This document shows positions 1-11,375 of a stretch of DNA of 64,000 nt, piece after piece (the first letter of the stretch is position 1; every line of letters begins with the position of its first letter). The stretch spans positions 496,001 to 560,000 of the forward strand of contig JAACJK010000223.1 in NCBI GenBank assembly GCA_013368325.1. Reading direction: 5' to 3'. The notes beneath the pieces were generated by a model that worked only from the letters and a program-made list of their open reading frames with translations, did no database searches and was not told where the DNA came from. The translations under genes and the position numbers were made by a program. Origin of the DNA: Ephemerocybe angulata. Taxonomy: Eukaryota > Basidiomycota > Agaricomycetes > Agaricales > Psathyrellaceae.

Positions 1-2288
1 CTTGATTGCATCCATAAATGTTTCAAAAGTAAGTACGCCTCCACAGGTCGAGTAGTCAAACCTATCCGAAGGCGTCTTGCTCTGCAGCGCGAGCCCATAC
101 GACTCTCTCGAAGCCTTGATAAGCTCAAGTAGAGGCTCGATCCAGTCCTCCAACACCTCTTCAAAACCCGGCTTGATATCGTCGAAAGCGAGCATAGCCC
201 GATCGTCCCCGGGTCGCAGGAAGGAATTTTTGGCAAGTGCATGGGTTTCCGCATCCCCGGAGGTCCAGGGTACGAGCGAGGGATGTACCTCCTTGTCCCG
301 GGTCTTCTCTTGTAGGTTGTAGTGGATGGAAGCCCAAACAAGGATGTAGAAGAAGGACTCGAGGTCGTGGCGGTACCAGTGCTCTTTAGGATGAACAGTG
401 CGGGTGGTCGGATAGATAATATCCAATGCCATGAAGGGTAGTGTGCCAGTGCGGTTATGGTTATGGGCACTGGAGATCTTGTCTGCGATTGCTTCAACGA
501 AACTGGCCATATCCCAGTCGTTCAGCAGACCCTTCGGGTCTCCTCCTCGTTGGGATATCATGATGTTGCTATCGCTGAGGTCTCCGTGCAATACGCTGCC
601 GCGCTTCCATGCCTCGTGATGACCTATGCGAAACACGAGTGGTCAGATATCGAGAATCAATGGACTTGAAAAAACAGACGTACATTCGACGCAATCCAAC
701 CACACTTGTTTGAAGACCTCAATTGAACCTGCTTCCCACAACTTATCGTAGTAGCTGGAAGCAAGGACGCGGAGCACACGCGCCTCGTGATTCTCCGGAC
801 TAAGCTCGAGGCCAAGCTTCAACCAAGGAAGCGATAGTTGCTCAGCCGTAAACGTGGTAGCGAATTCGACGTTGGGAAGGTGTGCGTGAAGGCGTAAGGG
901 GAGTTTCTTCTTGAGCTCTTTGAGAACTTTTATTTCGGAGGTCCGCGACTCGGGCGGCCAGCTGAGCTTCAGGACGAAATCTTCTTTCGAAAGGGTTTTG
1001 TCTTCGAACACTCGCTGTACCTTGTAGACCATTGTAGAGCGGCCGATAAGTTCGTTCGGCTTGCGAATCCACCCTATGACGCGGAAACAATGGGTGGGCG
1101 ACGAAACTGAGCCTGAGTCCTGAATCTCGTCGATTGCAGATGTAAATTCGAAAAAGGATCCGACCACGTCGTCAACCGGTCGCTCCAGCTCACGCTCCAT
1201 CGCGGCGGTGATCGACTCGGTCGTGTGAGATGGCCAAGGACGGAGGTGGGGGTCGAATCCGGCGGCAGAGCGATTGCACATGCTCATCGCATATACCACC
1301 AGTGCGAGCTTCGACGGCTCTTCGTCGAAGTGAAATGGGGCGGCACAAGCTACGAGGTGCCGGTCAAAGTAGGCTGTTGCAACCTTGCAGCCGTCTATCA
1401 CCAAGCCAGTTACCCAGAGCCGACCGGTGGAGGCGAGACAGCCTCGGGCAAGCGAAGCGAGCTTAAGTAGGCTGGAACCGATAGGGTCTTCAAGTTCTTC
1501 CTCGAGTCGTGGGCGCTTGGATTGGCATCCAGGATCATCGCACTGGGTCTCTTCTCGCGACCTCTTCAACGTTTGGACAAATTTCGACCCATTAGAGACC
1601 TGGGCCTGGGGAAGTGCGGATGCTGCAGCTAGATCGGTCCCAAGACATTGAGTGCCGCTCGACGCGCTAATCAGCTCGGTCCGACGCGCCATCGCCATGA
1701 TGTGTTTCGCCACCGCCAAGGTTGGGGATTCCAGTGTTCCAGCTTGTGCAGCAGAGGGCCAGGAAGTCATCATAGCCAATAAGTCGCCTTTGCGCGCGCT
1801 ACCAGTAACGGAGGAGTTGCACTCAGTGTGCCACAGAACGGCGGTGGATCCAGACGCATCACAAGGAGTACTATCAATACACAGGGCAGAGCCTTGAACG
1901 GCCGCCAGAAGCTTCGTCGTGAGGGTGATAAACGGGCCACGACGCTCGCTTTCTCTTTCTATACTCTTGTAGTCGCGAATCATGTCGGAGGCTTCCAAGG
2001 GAAGGGGCAGCTTGAGAATGCGCTCGGACCAAGCCCCAGACGACCTCGACGAATTTCGACAGATCAACCCACGCGTGACGAAAGTCAGATATCTCTCTTC
2101 TCAGGTCCATATGCTTCTCCGAGGACGATACATCGTCTGTGAGGGGAGTCAGTGGTTGTAAGGTCTATCTCTGGTGGAGACATACAGGAATCCGTGCTCG
2201 ACGTCGTCGAATAGTCGGAATATTGGCTCGAGCCCGACGAGGCTGTGGAAGCGGAACACTGAGGGTGAGCAGCCTCGTTGGAGGTCAT
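1..2288 (-). CDS. FunK1 fungal-type protein kinase, copy A (partial at window edge, frameshifted N-terminus)
   Basis: Probable exons are 2186-2288, 684-2136 and 1-623; the C-terminal codons fall outside the window. It is nearly identical to copy C at 14.5-16.8 kb and has the same three-exon layout. The ATP-site lysine region (FVLKLSWPPE), the FunK1 catalytic loop and the LLNDWDMA magnesium-binding motif are present. The usual HRD is HGD here (LHGDLSDSNI), but the catalytic Asp and the Asn are kept. Near position 2026 the copy lacks 11 nt relative to copy C, just after the VVWG motif, so the N-terminal frame does not join the kinase frame without an extra splice. The next in-frame ATG is at 1983. 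It may be a pseudogene or may make an N-truncated protein. FunK1 is a known basidiomycete-expanded kinase-like family; substrates are unknown. Confidence 0.8.
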
Positions 2289-2636
2289 GGTTATGCCTAG
2301 AGAGAGGGGTGCGCATGCGCGACCTGACATGATTCAGGTTCAAGACAAAGGACGTCGGAAGTTGTGGCAGCACCGTGACCAACAATGGGATTGATGGGAA
2401 CCCTTCCCACGGGCCACCCGTGATGCCCTCCACTGCAGCTTCTTGGCACCATGGTCCATGTCCTTCCTCCCGTCCACCTATTCACACCAAAGAGCATCAA
2501 CAATTGCTCTACAGAATGCGTTACGCAATACTTGAGCATGTAACAAAGTACACCCGTATTACTAGACCTCCCGCCCAGGAAGAATGGAACTAAGACGGTC
2601 GATCATACATAGCAACTGGGATCTCGACGCCGAACG
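1962..2636. repeat. Segmental duplication, unit 1 (partner 4085-4757)
   Basis: The start of FunK1 copy A, its first intron and about 350 bp of upstream sequence recur at 4085-4757 with scattered substitutions and small indels. Similarity is lost just after the shared ATCTCGACGCCGA string. Part of the upstream module also precedes copy C (about 14400-14507). Confidence 0.8.
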
Positions 2637-3015
2637 GGCAGCGGCGAGCTTTGATGTCGTTTCTGAAATGCTGATCAATGCAGCTAATGAGCCTGAGGCT
2701 CCAGTCGCTCTCAACCCGCCTCCAGACGTGTTAGATGATGACGACGACGTACCGGTGTCGATGTTTGGCCCTATCCCGGGGCAAACAGCCCCTACGGTCC
2801 CCCAAGGTCAACCAAGCGCCCCGCAGACCCAAGCCCCATCCGTGTGGCAGGCCGCCCCATCTACTGTGTATAAACGCATCAAGCTTGCGGACCTATTCGT
2901 ATATGGCGCAGAAGGCATCCTCGCAAGTGGCCTCAAGTTCTATTGGCACGTTGGGAGGACAATCGCAGAGGCGGAGGAGTCGGTGCTCGAGTCCATTGCT
3001 GCACGGCAATCCTGA
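2584..3015 (+). CDS. Hypothetical protein (143 codons), doubtful
   Basis: An ATG-initiated open frame with a run of five Asp, a P/Q-rich centre and a C-terminal segment YGAEGILASGLKFYWHVG. No family was recognised. Its first codons lie inside the duplicated module upstream of FunK1 copy A, and the matching frame in the second duplicate is unrelated beyond that point. It could be the last exon of a disrupted gene or a chance frame. Confidence 0.25.
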   Translation: MELRRSIIHSNWDLDAERAAASFDVVSEMLINAANEPEAPVALNPPPDVLDDDDDVPVSMFGPIPGQTAPTVPQGQPSAPQTQAPSVWQAAPSTVYKRIKLADLFVYGAEGILASGLKFYWHVGRTIAEAEESVLESIAARQS

Positions 3016-3171
3016 TTGATTTTTGTTGCTTATTGACCCCCTTTTCAAGACCTATGATACGTGAAACTTACTTTATTCTTTCTAATAATGATGGTCCATA
3101 TCATATTTTCATTCAGAGCAAGCATTTTGGCGCAGGAGGTAGGGACAAGTGAGAGTATGAGGCAGGGTACA

Positions 3172-3532
3172 CTACTCTGGACCGACAAAGTTTAACACTG
3201 GGTGGAGCGGGTTGCCATTGGAATTCCTGACGATAGCCCCTCTAGCTTTTGCCGATGCCTTTATCCGCGCCATTGCAGCTTTTGCCTGTGCGGGTCCTCT
3301 AGCCTCTAGGCGGCTGGAGAGCTCATCGATGAGGTTGCGCGTTGAGATTTCAGCAAGCTCCCCCACGATTTCTGAACGTCTGAGGAGGCTCTGGATTTCG
3401 CGGGTATCACGGGCATCGTCAGTATATAGTAGGTCAAAATTCAAGATATACTCTTCTCACATCGGAGTGACCTTGGACGTATGACGCCAAAGCGACGACG
3501 GTAGGAACAAGGACGAGGATGTTGAAGCGCAT
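3172..3532 (-). CDS. Small secreted protein, 96 aa
   Basis: Two exons fit: 3461-3532 and 3172-3390, joined in phase 0 by a GTGAGA...CCAG intron with a CTGAC branch-like site. Exon 1 encodes MRFNILVLV followed by TVVALASYVQG, a typical signal peptide with likely cleavage after VQG. The mature part is a charged, probably helical 70-residue segment (RRSEIVGELAEISTRNLIDE) ending in a basic stretch KASAKARGAIVRNSNG. There are no cysteines, which is unusual for a small secreted effector-type protein. No family was recognised. It sits between FunK1 copy A and the FunK1 relic. Confidence 0.55.
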
Positions 3533-4084
3533 GGTGTATAGAATTTAGTGTGGAGTGGGTTGGGACTGGGGATTGTGTTTAGGCTGAGAGGAACTGTAGA
3601 ATACCGACCATTGAGTCCCAGCTTTTATGCTTTGCGTAGGCTAGTAGCGCAGCCACTGTGCAGTTTGATCCTTGCAGCCGCGCCGCCATACCCGCAGGAT
3701 ATGTCGCGCTCACAGGGCACTTCAAAGGACCCTGAGATATCTGTCGCGCACACGACCCTGATCAACGCTGATGAGCGCCGGGCCATCGTGTGAACGGGTG
3801 CCGAACTGGCCAGCTCCACATGTGATAGCTTGGGCACTGGTGTACATATTATCTGGTAAGCTTACTTACTGCTATACCCTCGGGTAGGAGGGGCGAGGGG
3901 TGTGATGAATTGCGCCAACTGAGGCGGGCAGGTGGCGCCGGCTGGCAAAATGTCCCTCCGAGCTCACCGAGCGAGATCACCGAGGCTCAGTTATCCCAAC
4001 GGCGTCAGTTGCTATCCTCCCATCATCTGCTAAGCATTGGGCGGCTCAGTTACTTACTTACTTACCTCCATGACTTCCCTTCCA
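3533..4084. other. Intergenic, upstream of small secreted protein gene
   Basis: No gene was recognised. The stretch is the presumed promoter side of the secreted-protein gene and ends at the border of the FunK1 relic. Confidence 0.5.
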
Positions 4085-4407
4085 CCACTTGTAGTCGCGA
4101 ATCATGTCGGAGGATTCCAAGGAAAGGATGCGCTCGGACGTTGGCCCCAGACGACCTCGACGAATTTCGAGAGATCGATCTGGGTGTGACGAAAGGCAGA
4201 TATTTCCCTTTTTAGGTCCCCATGCTTCTCCGAAGACGATACATCATCTGTATGGAGAGTCCTAGTTAGTGGTTGTAAGGTCTATCCCTGTGGTGGAGAC
4301 GTACAGGAATCCGTGCTCGACGTCGTCGAATAGTCGGAATATTCACTCGAGCCTGATGAGGCCGTGGAAGGAGAACGATGAGAGTGTGCAGCATCGCTGC
4401 AGGTCAT
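4085..4407 (-). pseudogene. FunK1 relic (exon 1 and start of exon 2 only)
   Basis: The ATG at 4407, the serine-rich first exon (SSEYSDYSTTSSTDS type), intron 1 and the start of exon 2 match FunK1 copies A and C. The copy ends within about 15 codons of the VVWG motif. No kinase domain follows. Around the break the frame differs from both A and C, so it cannot encode a kinase. It is a truncated duplicate of the 5' end of copy A including its upstream region. Confidence 0.75.
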
Positions 4408-4757
4408 GGGTATGCCTAGAGAGAGGCCCGGGTGCGCACTTGCGCGGCCTGATATGATTTAGGTTCAAGACAAAGAACGTGAAGATTGTGCACCCAACAA
4501 TGGGATTGATGGGAACTTTTCCCACAGCCATGATGCATGCCCACCACCCTCCACTAGTACTGCAGCTTCTTGGCACTCCATCCTCCCGTCCACCTATTCA
4601 CACCAAAGAGCATCAACAAGCGCTCTACACAATGCGTTACCCAGTAGTTGAGCATGTAACCAACTACAGGCGCATTCATGGACCTCTCCGCCCGGAAAGA
4701 GTGGAACTAAGGCGGTCGATCATACATAGCAACTACATATCTCGACGCCGACGGAGT
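4085..4757. repeat. Segmental duplication, unit 2 (partner 1962-2636)
   Basis: Carries the FunK1 relic and about 350 bp of upstream sequence shared with copy A, including the CACCTATTCACACCAAAGAG block. It is in the same orientation as unit 1, which suggests local tandem duplication followed by truncation. Confidence 0.8.
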
Positions 4758-5852
4758 GTATATGTATGTACATGCACATACGTACGGCAATGACGAGAAC
4801 GAGAGCGTGAAACCTGATGGCCTTGCAAATCCCCGTCGATCCTGTGATAGGTGTTAGGCGCTCGTGGGTAAGCGCCCAGGGGCGCTCGCAAGGGCAAGCT
4901 CAGGGTCGGGTGCGGATCGTGCATTCTCGTGAGGGTATCATCGAGTTCGAAAGGCATACTCTGTCTACTGACTGTAACTGTCGTAAGCAGAACGGAGGTT
5001 AGATTAGAGGAAACGGGGGGTCGACCGCAGCCGACCGAGAAGGCTGAATCGCAAGGAGCACTGCAATTGAAGGTGTGAGCAGTGAGGCCCGTACGCGGGG
5101 CATAGCTGGCGATAGGATCATTTATACGATACACTCTTGCTTTAACTCTGACTTCGCGGTACCCGAGGGCGCCATCTCCGTCGGTCAGACGCTGCGGCGG
5201 CGCGCATTTCACGCATCCTCACATTGCCATCTGACTTGGTTAACCTCCTGCATACCGCTCCACGAGCTTAACCCGGAGCTTGGAGAAGCAAAGTTAGACG
5301 GTCAGTCATTCATTGTCGGTTATGCTTTCGATCGTGATGCGAGAGATTACGCTGTGGAAGGTTGGATAGGCTTTTCGAAGCTCGAAGCTAGGATCGGTAA
5401 TCGTCAGGGGTAATAGATGGGGTGCTTGGACCCGTCACCCGTCACCCGGGAGATAAGATATGGAGGAGGAGATTAGATTGGACTGGATGACGTCACAAAG
5501 ATAGAAAAGAGGGTGAACCGACGTGTCGGCATATGTCGGGGACCGCGTAGGGCGCGTCGGACATGGAAGACGGAAAGATAGGGGTGTTGGTGTGGATGGT
5601 GGCGCGTCGTGCACACTCGATACGATACCGGCTGTCTAACCCTCTCGCATTTCCCTCCGCACTTCCTTCTGCCCTGACTTCGCGCTCCCATGTCCTTCCC
5701 GCACCCGCACCCTCAACCCTCCGCTACCCTCCCTTCCCCTCCTATCCTTTCCCCTTCCCGCTCCTCCCCGACCTACGCTCCCACCCCTCCCCTCCCCTCT
5801 CCTCCCCTCCCCTCTCCTCCCCTCCCCTCTCCCTCGGTACGCTTCGACTCAT
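4758..5852. other. Intergenic; C/T-rich simple repeat near right end
   Basis: No convincing gene. Open frames of 112-159 codons occur on both strands but lack motifs, introns or signal sequences. At about 5788-5833 there is a CCCCTCCCCTCTCCT-type repeat immediately downstream of the stop of the next gene. Confidence 0.5.
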
Positions 5853-6410
5853 TTACATAGTAGGAAAGTCCTTGCCGGTGAACTGCTTATACCCAGTCTT
5901 GATGCCCTGTGCGACCATCCTGTCGGTAGCCTGCTCGCTCGCGCTCTCGTTGCTCTGGTCTTGCTTCAGGACTTTATCTTGGAAGACGTCGATGGCTGGG
6001 GTCGCAAAATCAAACGATCAGTATACGTCCTCCAGATATGACAGGGGGAGGGAGAGTGTGTACCTTTGTCGAGGAAGTCTGCGATGGAGGGAAGACGGAT
6101 GGATGTTAGGTGTTAGTATGAGAAACAAGAGAATAAGAGATGGGAGAGAAAGGGGAGGGGGCGACGCACCTTCCCTCTCTTCAGCCTTCTGCCCAATCGC
6201 GCCGCTCACTTGTCCAATGAGCCCGTCGACGACGGCGTTGCCCGTCTTCATCTCGCCGCCAGCGTTCTCGTTGTTCTTGTTCTGCGCGTCGTTGTAGGGC
6301 GTCTCGTTGTTGTTCACATTGTTCTGGCCGTTGTTCTCGTTGTTGTTGTTGTTGGAGGTGTTGGAGTTGGCCTGGATGGCGGACTCGGCTGCTTTCTTCA
6401 AAAAGTCCAT
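5853..6410 (-). CDS. Conserved-looking small fungal protein, 132 aa
   Basis: Exons 6170-6410, 6064-6078 (15 nt) and 5853-5995 join in consistent phases with GT-AG introns and end in TFPTM-type codons before TAA. The N-terminus MDFLKKAAESAI is followed by an Asn-rich linker and a helix (GNAVVDGLIGQVSGAIGQKA). The C-terminal part has the pattern AIDVFQDKVL, NESASEQATDRMV, GYKQFTGKDFP. I recall similar endings in small fungal proteins with no assigned function, but cannot name a family. It is soluble, with no signal peptide or membrane segment. It diverges from the KRE6-type gene across a 657 bp intergenic region. Confidence 0.65.
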
Positions 6411-7067
6411 AGCGGCGGGATGAGTAGAGTTGGATAGAGTTGGGTGGGTTAGATAGAGTGGGTGGGAGAGAGTGGGTGGTTTTATTTATTTAAATCGAAG
6501 GGGAGGAGCCAGGGGCATGCGAACGTGCAAGCATGGATGCATGATCATCGCCATCGCCATCGATGGATGCACAGGCACCACGCCAGATCTATCCATCCAG
6601 CCGACGGACGGGGCCCGAAGCGACGACGCGCGGGTCCAAATCGCTCCCCGCTCGCCGCGCACGTCCCACCCTCTCCTCCCTTCCCGCTCGCCCCTGGCGA
6701 CGGACAGCGGCGCGCAGACACGCACGCCAAGTCCACGTCGTACGAGAGACATCTGAACGCCGCGGCGACAGACAGACAGCACTGAACTTTTGAATGAATG
6801 AATGACATAAGCGGCGTGTCCCTGGTGGGAGAAGAAGTTACCCCACGGCGCGCCAAGCGAGGTCCGTGGATCCGGGCCCCTGTCTGTCCGTCCGTCCGTC
6901 CAATTCCATCCGCCTGTCGTCGTTCGTTTTTTCCGCGTCGCTCCCTGCCCCTGCCCCCGCCTCCCGCCTCCTCCCCGTCTCTCCTCCCATCGGCTCTTGT
7001 AGTCAGACTACACAGAAGGCAGCCGGTGTTTATCTTATCTCTTATTCTCTCCTTTACTTTTGGGTGC
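6411..7067. promoter_or_regulatory. Divergent intergenic region between 132-aa protein gene and KRE6 gene
   Basis: Shared upstream region of two divergent genes. The right half is C/T-rich (TCCGTCCGTCCGTCC-like tracts), as is common in 5' leaders of highly expressed fungal genes. The open frame continues upstream from the KRE6 ATG with no good alternative start. Confidence 0.4.
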
Positions 7068-10000
7068 ATGGCATCGTCGAGCAGCTCGCGATCGACGACG
7101 GCGGGGAGCGGGAGCACCGGGGGTGTGTCGAACCCCTTCGGCTCGTCCACGAGTAGCAGCGAAGGCGCCGACGGCCCCTCCCCGCCCTCTGCGTCCCCCG
7201 AGCCTCCCACAACCACATCCTCCCTCGGCCACCGCCCCTCCACATCCAGCACGTCATCCTCCCACCCACACGCACAAGCACAGGGATACCAGCTTCGCTC
7301 GCCAGCGACGCCAGCGTCTCCGACCTTCGCGCCTCAAGACGAGAACTCGCGGCTGCTCTCGCCGGGCTCGCCGACGACGGAGCACACTCGCATGGGCATG
7401 ACGAGCCCCCTGCGCCCTTCCCCTTTAAACCCCACCGCCCCAACCTCCGGATCACCCACCCCGCCGCCCTCGAGCTTCAGCTTCACCCGCCCCGCCGCCG
7501 CGTCCTCCGCCCTCGCCACAGCCCCCTCTTCCTCCATCGCCCCCTCCTCCTCACTATCCGCGTCTACCTCGCGGCCCGCGAGTAGGAGTAGCAGCACAAC
7601 CCACTTCCTCAGTGCCCGCCCGCGGACGGCCGCGAGTGCACGCAGCGCTGACGAGCATGGGACACCGAGCTCACCTTTGTCACCTGGAGGGGCACCGTTC
7701 AGCCCGGGCACGATGAGCATGATCAACCGCGAAAGCTCCGCCTTCAGCTTCGCCGACCACGACCCCGGCTCGCGGGGCAGCATGATCCTCTACCGCCTCG
7801 CCGACGATCCTCGGGACAGAGATAGCGCCTTCATCAACAATTCGCTCCAACCACCCAAACTGGGGCAGAGGAATAGTATGGCATCGAGTAGGGATAGCAT
7901 GTACTCTTTCTCCGGTGACTCCAAGTACCCGAGCGGCGTAGGAGTGGGCGTTGGGGTGGGGTACATACCACAGCCGCGCGGGCTCGTGCCCTACGCTTAC
8001 GAACCCGAGCTGGACGATGGGGGTCCGCCGGACGAGGAAGACCTCCTCCACGACCCGAACGAAAAGGGGGATTTCAGAGGGCGGAGGGGGAGGGGGTGGG
8101 AGGTGCCGTGGAGGGGGATATTGAATGTTGCGGTGATTGTGGTGTTGATTGGGGCGCTGCTGTGTCTGTTTGTGTTGTATCCGGTTGTGAGGTATTATGG
8201 GGATCGGGAGCGGAATTTGAGGATTGAGGGGAATGTGAGGATTAATGCGACGGGGCAGGCGCCTGTTTTGTGAGTGCTATTCGTTTTTTGTTTTCTTTCT
8301 TTCTCTTTCTTTAGTTCTGTGCTTTAGTTCTGTGTATTGGATGCTGGTTTTTTTTGGTGTTCGTTGGGGAGAGGAGGAAGGCTAATGCGTTGTGTTGGTG
8401 TAGGTTCCAGATGCCACAACCCATCGACCCGGATACGCCCCAGAGCGCACGCACGCGCACGGGGTTCGACGGGCAGGACTACGAGCTTGTCTTTTCGGAC
8501 GAGTTTAACGTCGAGGGGCGCTCTTTCTATCCAGGTACGCTTGCATTTCCTCCTCTACCTCTCCTCCTCTCTCTCCCCCTTCTCCCTTTCTACCGCTTCT
8601 ACCCTCCTACCGCTTCTACCCTTCTACCCCTCTCCCCTTCTACCGCTTCACCACTTGCGCGGCTTCTACCGACTCTATCTACCTGGCTGGCTACCTGGCT
8701 ACCGTACAGGGTGCCTACTCTGCATACTCCTATCACGTCGCCCCACGCGTACCGCGATCGATCGATCGTCGAGGGCGTACCTGCGAATGGGGCGATCGCG
8801 CATTCATTCATTATGGGCGTTCGGCTTCCTTCGCAGCGTGCTGCAGCACTTGATATACATCACCGCGCGTTACCCCTCTCCCTCACCTCTTTCTACCTCT
8901 GTCACATCATGCTATGCTCTCTCCTCGAATCCCGACTTGCGCCGCGAACTAATGGATGTAATGGATGAACGAACGAATGCTAATTTGTTTTATTGTTGAT
9001 TACAGGCGACGACCCGTTCTGGGAAGCGGTGGACCTGTGGTACGGCGTGACAGGGGACGTGGAGTGGTACGACCCTAGCCAGGTCGTGACGAAGGACGGG
9101 CATTTGGTGATTACGATTGATTCGACGGATACGGCGGGGAGGGGGGGTACGAAGGGTGCGTGCGGTTTCTTGCTTCGCTTTTATTCGTTCTTTCGTTGTT
9201 TTGCGGGATGGGATTTGGAGGGGGTTTGGAGTGCTCGTTTCGAGGGGCGTTGAAGCGATTTGGAAGGGCGTTTTGGGAGGAGTATAGACGGACGGACGGA
9301 CGGACGGACGCTGATGTTTACTTTCTTTTGGGGGGTGTAGGCTCGACGGCGCCGTTTACGGCTGCGGACAACCATGGGCTCAAGTATCGCAGTGGGATGA
9401 TCCAGACGTGGAATAAGTTTTGTTTTACGAGTGGGTATGTGGAGGTTAGCGTGACGTTTCCGGGGCCGACGAGTAGTACGGCTGGATATGTGAGTCTTTC
9501 TCCTTCCTCCATTCCTTCCTCCACCTTTTTTTTCTTTGGCTTTGCTCGATTCTTATACCTTTCTTCGTTCCTGCGTTTCTGTGTTTGATCGTTCGTTCGT
9601 TTGCCGTTCGTTCGTCGTTTACCCCCGTGTCGCCATCGTCGGACTCGCACCCCAGCGAGCGTGCGTACGCGCACATACGGCATCAGGGGTACGACCGCTC
9701 TAAAGGCGCATGGACAGGATCTTCCGGTCCTGGACGTGGTACGTTGCGCGACGTCATACGATGCGTAACGTCTTCTTCTTCTTTCATATTGGCGTTTCGT
9801 TATCCTTGCTTCTTCGCCCATCTACCCAATCCATCATCCCTTCAATTATGCATTACATACATCACCCAGGTGGCAGGCAGTCATAGCTGACGCCCCCTCC
9901 TTTTCTTCTAGTGGCCAGGCGCCTGGACGATGGGCAACCTGGGCCGTCCGGGGTACCAAGCGACGACGGACGGGATGTGGCCGTACACGTACGACGAGTG

Positions 10001-11375
10001 CGACCTGGGCACGTTCCCGAACCAGACGAACCCGGATGGGGCGACGCCGGCTGCTGCGAAGTTTTCGGACCAGAGTCGGAGTAGGTATAATAATGAGTTG
10101 AGTTGGTTGAGTGGGCAGAGGGTTAGGTGCGTTCTTTCTCTGCTTTTCGTCCTTCTCTTCGAACTCTTCGAAGGGGGCGATGTCGCTTTTTAATGTTATG
10201 TGCTATGTGCTGACGACGTTGTTTTTGCTTTTGTGTCATTTTTGTGGATATGTGTAGTGCATGTTCTTGTCCGGGGAGCGACCACCCGGGGCCTGCGGTG
10301 AACGTGGGGCGGGGTGCGCCGGAGATTGATATCTTCGAGGCGTCGATTGATAAGGTGACCAAGTCGGGGGGCACGGTGTCGCAGAGTGCGCAGTTCGCTC
10401 CGTTTGCGCATGATTATTCGTATCAGAATGATAGGTGCGTCCGTCTTTCTTCTCCCTCCCCTTCCTCTTCGCGTCTTTTCGTGTGCGAGCAGCGAGAGGA
10501 GGGTGGATGGGTGGATGGACGAAGGGGCTGATGTGGGTTTTGATTTTTGGTAGTGAGGACAAGTGGAAGAACTTTGATCCGGGTCGGACGAGGGCGAATA
10601 CGTTCAAGGGGAGTGCGGTGCAGCAGAGTGTGAGTGGGGTGACGACGGTGCCGGATGATATGTTCCAGGGGAGTGGGGCCAAGTTTACGAGTTTTGGTGC
10701 GTGTTCTCCCCATTCCCTCCCTCCCCCGCCTCTATCCTGTCTCTCCTCCTTTCACCCAGGAGGAGAAGGTGGGGTGTTGGTATACGAAAGGAAGAGTGAG
10801 AACTGATCGGGTATATGTAGGCTTCGAGTACTATGGGCACCCGCAGCACCGGGACGACGGGTATGTGATGTGGCAGGTGGACGGGAAGCCGACGCATCGG
10901 GTGGGCGCGGGGGCGGTGGGGCCGGATATGGGTGCGGGGGGCGCGATGATTGGGAGGAGGCTTATACCTGAGGAGCCGATGGCGCTTGTCTTGAATTTGG
11001 GCATGAGTCGTGAGTGTCGCTTTCTCTCTTCCATGGATACGTCTCGGGATATGAGTTATGTTGGTCTGACGTGATTTATGATTATAGCGAATTGGCAGGA
11101 TATTGTGGAGAGCTCGATGATGTTCCCTGGGGAAATGCTTGTGGACTATGTGCGGGTGTATCAGCGGAAGAATGAGATTAATGTGGGGTGTGATCCGAAG
11201 GGGTACCCGACTAAAAAGTATATCGATGATCATTTGGAGGCGTACCAGGGTGAGTTATGTTCGATTCTGGGGTGTAGTTGGGAATGGCGGACTGATGGTT
11301 GGGATTGTAGATGTTAATATGACGCTGTGGAAGTGGGATAAGCCGAAGAACTCGCTTTGGAGTGGGGGGTGTTAA
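7068..11375 (+). CDS. kre6: SKN1/KRE6-family beta-1,6-glucan synthesis-associated protein, 860 aa
   Basis: Ten exons: 7068-8269, 8404-8534, 9006-9155, 9341-9489, 9912-10126, 10258-10434, 10554-10696, 10821-11009, 11088-11249, 11311-11375; phases agree throughout. Residues 1-345 are a Ser/Pro-rich cytosolic tail. A single membrane anchor ([20 protein letters not shown]) follows near residues 352-375, giving a type II topology. The lumenal part is a GH16-like SKN1 domain: [39 protein letters not shown], the PEIDIFEAS signature with the ExDxxE acidic residues, and [10 protein letters not shown] near the end. In yeast, Kre6/Skn1 act in the secretory pathway in cell-wall beta-1,6-glucan formation. 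Introns 2 (471 nt) and 4 (422 nt) are unusually long for this locus. Confidence 0.93.

Noticed and set aside
4733..5212. 159-codon minus-strand open frame
   Set aside because: No motif, unusual composition, overlaps a duplication border; looks like chance.
5563..6297. 244-codon plus-strand frame
   Set aside because: It runs through a C/T simple repeat and antisense to the well-supported 132-aa gene.
6545..7252. 235-codon minus-strand frame overlapping the KRE6 start
   Set aside because: Antisense of the Ser/Pro-rich first exon, which produces long antisense frames through codon bias.
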